Assembly: GCA_002293145.1 (NCBI GenBank)
Contig: DBCO01000007.1
Location: 124,001-188,000, forward strand
DNA: 64,000 nt
Reading direction: 5' to 3'
Origin: Akkermansiaceae bacterium UBA956
Lineage (GTDB): Bacteria > Verrucomicrobiota > Verrucomicrobiia > Verrucomicrobiales > Akkermansiaceae
The translations under genes and the position numbers were made by a program. A model generated the notes under the pieces. It was not told the DNA's origin and ran no database searches. It saw only the letters and a list, made by a program, of their open reading frames with translations. Each line of letters starts with the position of its first letter. The stretch's first letter is position 1. This document shows, one piece after another, positions 61,657 to 64,000 of this stretch.

Positions 61657-61696
61657 TGAGGAACCTTAGCGGAAAAGTAAATAGATTCCAGTGGGC

Positions 61697-63115
61697 TTAT
61701 TTTCCGATACAAAAACGACTGAAAATGACTCCGAGAATGTCATCGGAATCAATCTTGCCCGAGATCTCGGCAAGAGCGTCCATGGAATCGCGCAGTTCAA
61801 TGCTGACGAGCGTGAGATCCTCTGATTGCTCAAGCATGGGAATAGCTCGTTCAAGAGCAACCATGCTGCGTCTGAGGCAATCTTGGTGGCGCGCATTGAT
61901 CGCGACGAGGCTTTCACCATGATCCATGCTTTGATGCATGACGGTAGCGACGATGGCACGTTCGAGTTCTTCCATGCCTGCACCAGTTTTACAGGAAATG
62001 CGCAGAGCCGATGAGCCCTGCCAGCTCGAGTGTTCTGGCTCATCGTTTTTATTGATTATATGAAGAATGTGTTGCTGCGGTTGAGTGGCGTCCAGTGATG
62101 AAGGCGGCTTAGTCAAGCTGCCGTCGGCTAAAGCGAGAATTAAATCGGCGCGTTGTTGTTGCACTACGGAGCGGCGAATGCCTTCTTGTTCAATCAGGTC
62201 CGTGCTGTCGTCCCTAATCCCGGCGGTATCGATCAAGCGCAGGAGTATGCCACCGCAGTTGACTGTTTCCTCGATGGTGTCACGTGTAGTACCAGCTACT
62301 TGGCTGACAATGGCACGCTCAAATCCTAGGAGCCGATTGAGTAGGCTGGACTTTCCGGTATTGGGCGGGCCGATGATCGCCGTGCGCAATCCTTCGCGCA
62401 AAATACGGCCTCGATCTGCCGTGGAAAGAAGGGAATCGATGGTGTTTTTGATCTCAAACAGACGTTTGATTAATGCGTTTCCAACTTCAGGTGAAATATC
62501 TTCCTCGGGAAAATCGATGTAGGCTTCGACGTGAGCAATGCATTCGAGTAGAGCATCACGAGTTTCTTCCGTCCTGCGGCCCAATCGGCCTTCGCGTTGC
62601 TCATGAGCAGCCCTCAAGGCAAAGTGGGTTTGTGCCGAAATCAGATCCATCACGGCCTCGGCTTGGGTGAGATCGAGCTTGCCATGCATGAAAGCTTGCT
62701 GGGTAAATTCACCTGGTCCGGCAAGTGTGGCACCGCAGGCTAGGGCGCGATCCAGAAGCGAGCGCATGACAAGCATGCCGCCGTGGCCTGCGATCTCGCA
62801 GACGTTTTCACCAGTGTAGCTGTGTGGCGCGGGGAAGCGAGTAAGTAGCACTTCATCGATTAGCTGCCCGGCTTCGTTGACGACGCGACACAAGCGAGCT
62901 GTGCGTGGCTGCGCGGAGCTGGCTTTTCCTGAGCACATGAGATCGGCAATCTCGAAAGCTTGGGGACCAGAAATGCGCAACAAGCCAACGGCTGCGGGTG
63001 CTGCCGCAGTCGCTACGGCGGCGATGGTTGGTCGATGAGAAAAGCGAGGCACGCGTGTAGTGTGAAGGGTGTGATGATCGGCAAAGTCTTGGGGATGAAA
63101 ATCAAGCCACTGCAT
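61697..63115 (-). CDS. mnmE: tRNA uridine-5-carboxymethylaminomethyl modification GTPase MnmE
   Basis: This 472-residue GTPase works with MnmG to modify the wobble uridine of certain tRNAs. The N-terminal folate-binding domain opens with TIAAVATAAAPAAVGLLRISG and contains YTGENVCEIAGHGG and LDLTQAEAVMDLI. The inserted G domain has the P-loop GPPNTGKSS, switch I AGTTRDTIEE, DTAGIRD and the specificity motif NKND. The C-terminus ends in FCIGK, the invariant CxGK. A near-consensus TTGACA sits 72 bases upstream on the minus strand (63193–63188), but no good -10 box follows at normal spacing. Confidence 0.96.
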   Translation of the reverse strand: MQWLDFHPQDFADHHTLHTTRVPRFSHRPTIAAVATAAAPAAVGLLRISGPQAFEIADLMCSGKASSAQPRTARLCRVVNEAGQLIDEVLLTRFPAPHSYTGENVCEIAGHGGMLVMRSLLDRALACGATLAGPGEFTQQAFMHGKLDLTQAEAVMDLISAQTHFALRAAHEQREGRLGRRTEETRDALLECIAHVEAYIDFPEEDISPEVGNALIKRLFEIKNTIDSLLSTADRGRILREGLRTAIIGPPNTGKSSLLNRLLGFERAIVSQVAGTTRDTIEETVNCGGILLRLIDTAGIRDDSTDLIEQEGIRRSVVQQQRADLILALADGSLTKPPSSLDATQPQQHILHIINKNDEPEHSSWQGSSALRISCKTGAGMEELERAIVATVMHQSMDHGESLVAINARHQDCLRRSMVALERAIPMLEQSEDLTLVSIELRDSMDALAEISGKIDSDDILGVIFSRFCIGK

Positions 63116-63240
63116 TGGGGGTGGTGAAAAGAGCGTTGTGATGCTTGATGCATATTAGCCCAATACTCTCCTCTAATACTTAAAGGATGTCAACTATTAA
63201 GGATCGGTAATTCAGCATTTTTTCAGGAGAATGCCGAAGA

Positions 63241-64000
63241 TTAACGCTTTTCGAGTGCTTTTACGAGTTGGCGTCGTACTTCTACGGCATCCAGTTCGCC
63301 ATTGTGCTTCCATAAGATCTCGCCGCCAGGAGCTACGAGGACTGTGTGTGGAAGGTCGCCCTTCCAGTCTTTGCTGATGGCATCGGCCACGGCATCGAGT
63401 TCTCCGTCTTTGACATGGTAGTTGTTGGTTGTGCGATTTTCTTTTTTCATCTCAGCCTCGCGTGGACCAGGGGTGGCAACAAGTTTTGCCTTCAGAACGG
63501 AAAGAACGCGTGCAGCATCGTCCTGGGGATCAGTGCTGATGGTAATGAGCTCAAAGGGACGATTTTGAAAACGGCGTGCTGTTTCGACGAGGTCAGGCAT
63601 TTCGGCAACACAGGGGCCGCAGGTAGTTGCCCAGAAATTGAACAAGCGAACTTTGTCTGTTTTGTTAGCTACTAGTTCCTTGGCGATGGCTGCATCCATC
63701 GGCGCAACGGTTACAGCAAGCTTCTCCCAAGCATCATTGTCCTTGGTGACGCTCTCGCTTTTGTAGGACCATTTGGTGGAGCAACCATAGGAGCGAGTGG
63801 TTTTCACTTCGACTTCTTTTCCTGCGAGAATGGCTTCGATGGCATCGCGCATCTGGCTTTTTTCGACAGGACCGGCCTTGCGATACCCTTCGTCCATTCG
63901 GCCAGTATATTGAAGTTTGCGCTCGGCATCGAACACAAAAACATGCGGTGTGGACTGCGCACCGTAGGCCTTTGACACGACTTGCGTTTCGCCATCGTAA
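63241..64000 (-). CDS. Double thioredoxin-fold protein (redoxin plus TlpA-like), cut by window edge
   Basis: The open frame runs leftward from the right window edge, so the N-terminus is missing; the GTG at 63978 is an internal Val, since the preceding codons (YDGETQVV) continue a redoxin domain. The visible part first gives the end of an AhpC/TSA-like domain (SKAYGAQSTPHVFVFDAERK, GRMDEG). A linker with GCSTKWSYK follows, then a second thioredoxin domain with the active site FWATTCGPCVAEMP and the cis-Pro region LPHTVLVAPGGEILW. It probably acts as an exported disulfide reductase, but the signal peptide lies outside the window. Confidence 0.85.
   Translation of the reverse strand, partial: YDGETQVVSKAYGAQSTPHVFVFDAERKLQYTGRMDEGYRKAGPVEKSQMRDAIEAILAGKEVEVKTTRSYGCSTKWSYKSESVTKDNDAWEKLAVTVAPMDAAIAKELVANKTDKVRLFNFWATTCGPCVAEMPDLVETARRFQNRPFELITISTDPQDDAARVLSVLKAKLVATPGPREAEMKKENRTTNNYHVKDGELDAVADAISKDWKGDLPHTVLVAPGGEILWKHNGELDAVEVRRQLVKALEKR

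Noticed and set aside
1..64000. tRNA or rRNA genes, CRISPR arrays, insertion sequences, prophage or known defence systems
   Set aside because: Read through the intergenic stretches and gene products without finding cloverleaf-like sequences, repeat arrays, transposases, integrases or phage proteins; a covariance-model scan was not possible.

Overview
The window looks like a chromosomal segment of a member of the Verrucomicrobiota (or a close relative in the PVC group). The evidence is a PSCyt1/DUF1549/DUF1553 cytochrome protein, a DUF1080 (3-keto-disaccharide hydrolase) protein, two ThuA–sugar-isomerase fusions, CotH/lamin-tail surface proteins and HEAT/TPR proteins, which are all typical of that group. 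Base composition is moderate. Shine-Dalgarno sequences are almost absent in front of genes. I saw no rRNA, tRNA, CRISPR array, insertion sequence or prophage. Layout: 1–3773 is a leftward run ending in a DASS-type anion transporter (cut by the window edge), a guanine-deaminase-like enzyme and a large multi-haem-motif protein. 3989–7375 is rightward: a fused double ABC permease, an MlaF-like ATPase and panC. 7468–22928 is a tightly packed leftward run of seven genes (overlaps of 1 to 4 bases, gaps of 10 to 43 bases, one 35-base gap if the preferred start is right). All seven products carry an export signal: an Ig-like surface protein, a TIM-barrel glycosidase-like protein, a 1674-residue CBM/propeller/di-haem protein, two ThuA–isomerase fusions around a Tat-exported isomerase, and a DUF1080 hydrolase. 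A histidine kinase and NarL-type regulator (23416–26195) lie just upstream on the same strand. I infer an extracytoplasmic system for oxidised (3-keto) glycosides. 26226–28187 is a YgiC/YgiB-like pair. 28551–33228 is a cytoplasmic sugar operon (mutarotase-like, phosphomannose-isomerase-like, sugar isomerase, Gfo/Idh/MocA dehydrogenase) closed by a clear terminator. 33393–42088 is mixed housekeeping: antiporter, secreted metallopeptidase, HU-like protein, RNase HIII, MutY, a frameshifted surface-protein remnant, M42 peptidase, an alpha/beta hydrolase and a PQQ-type sugar dehydrogenase. 42178–49098 is a five-gene peptide ABC transporter operon whose permeases and binding protein carry unusual extra domains. 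49160–64000 has a HIT protein, a 1750-residue CotH/lamin-tail/beta-helix surface protein, an aldehyde dehydrogenase, a small secreted protein, an SLC13/TrkA-C transporter, a HEAT/TPR protein, mnmE and a double-thioredoxin protein cut by the right edge. A recurring pattern across the window is a sigma70-like promoter, often with a TTGCCA -35 box, whose -10 box ends 5 to 9 bases before the start codon. This predicts leaderless mRNAs, and in five cases the TTG of the -35 box could be mistaken for the start codon.
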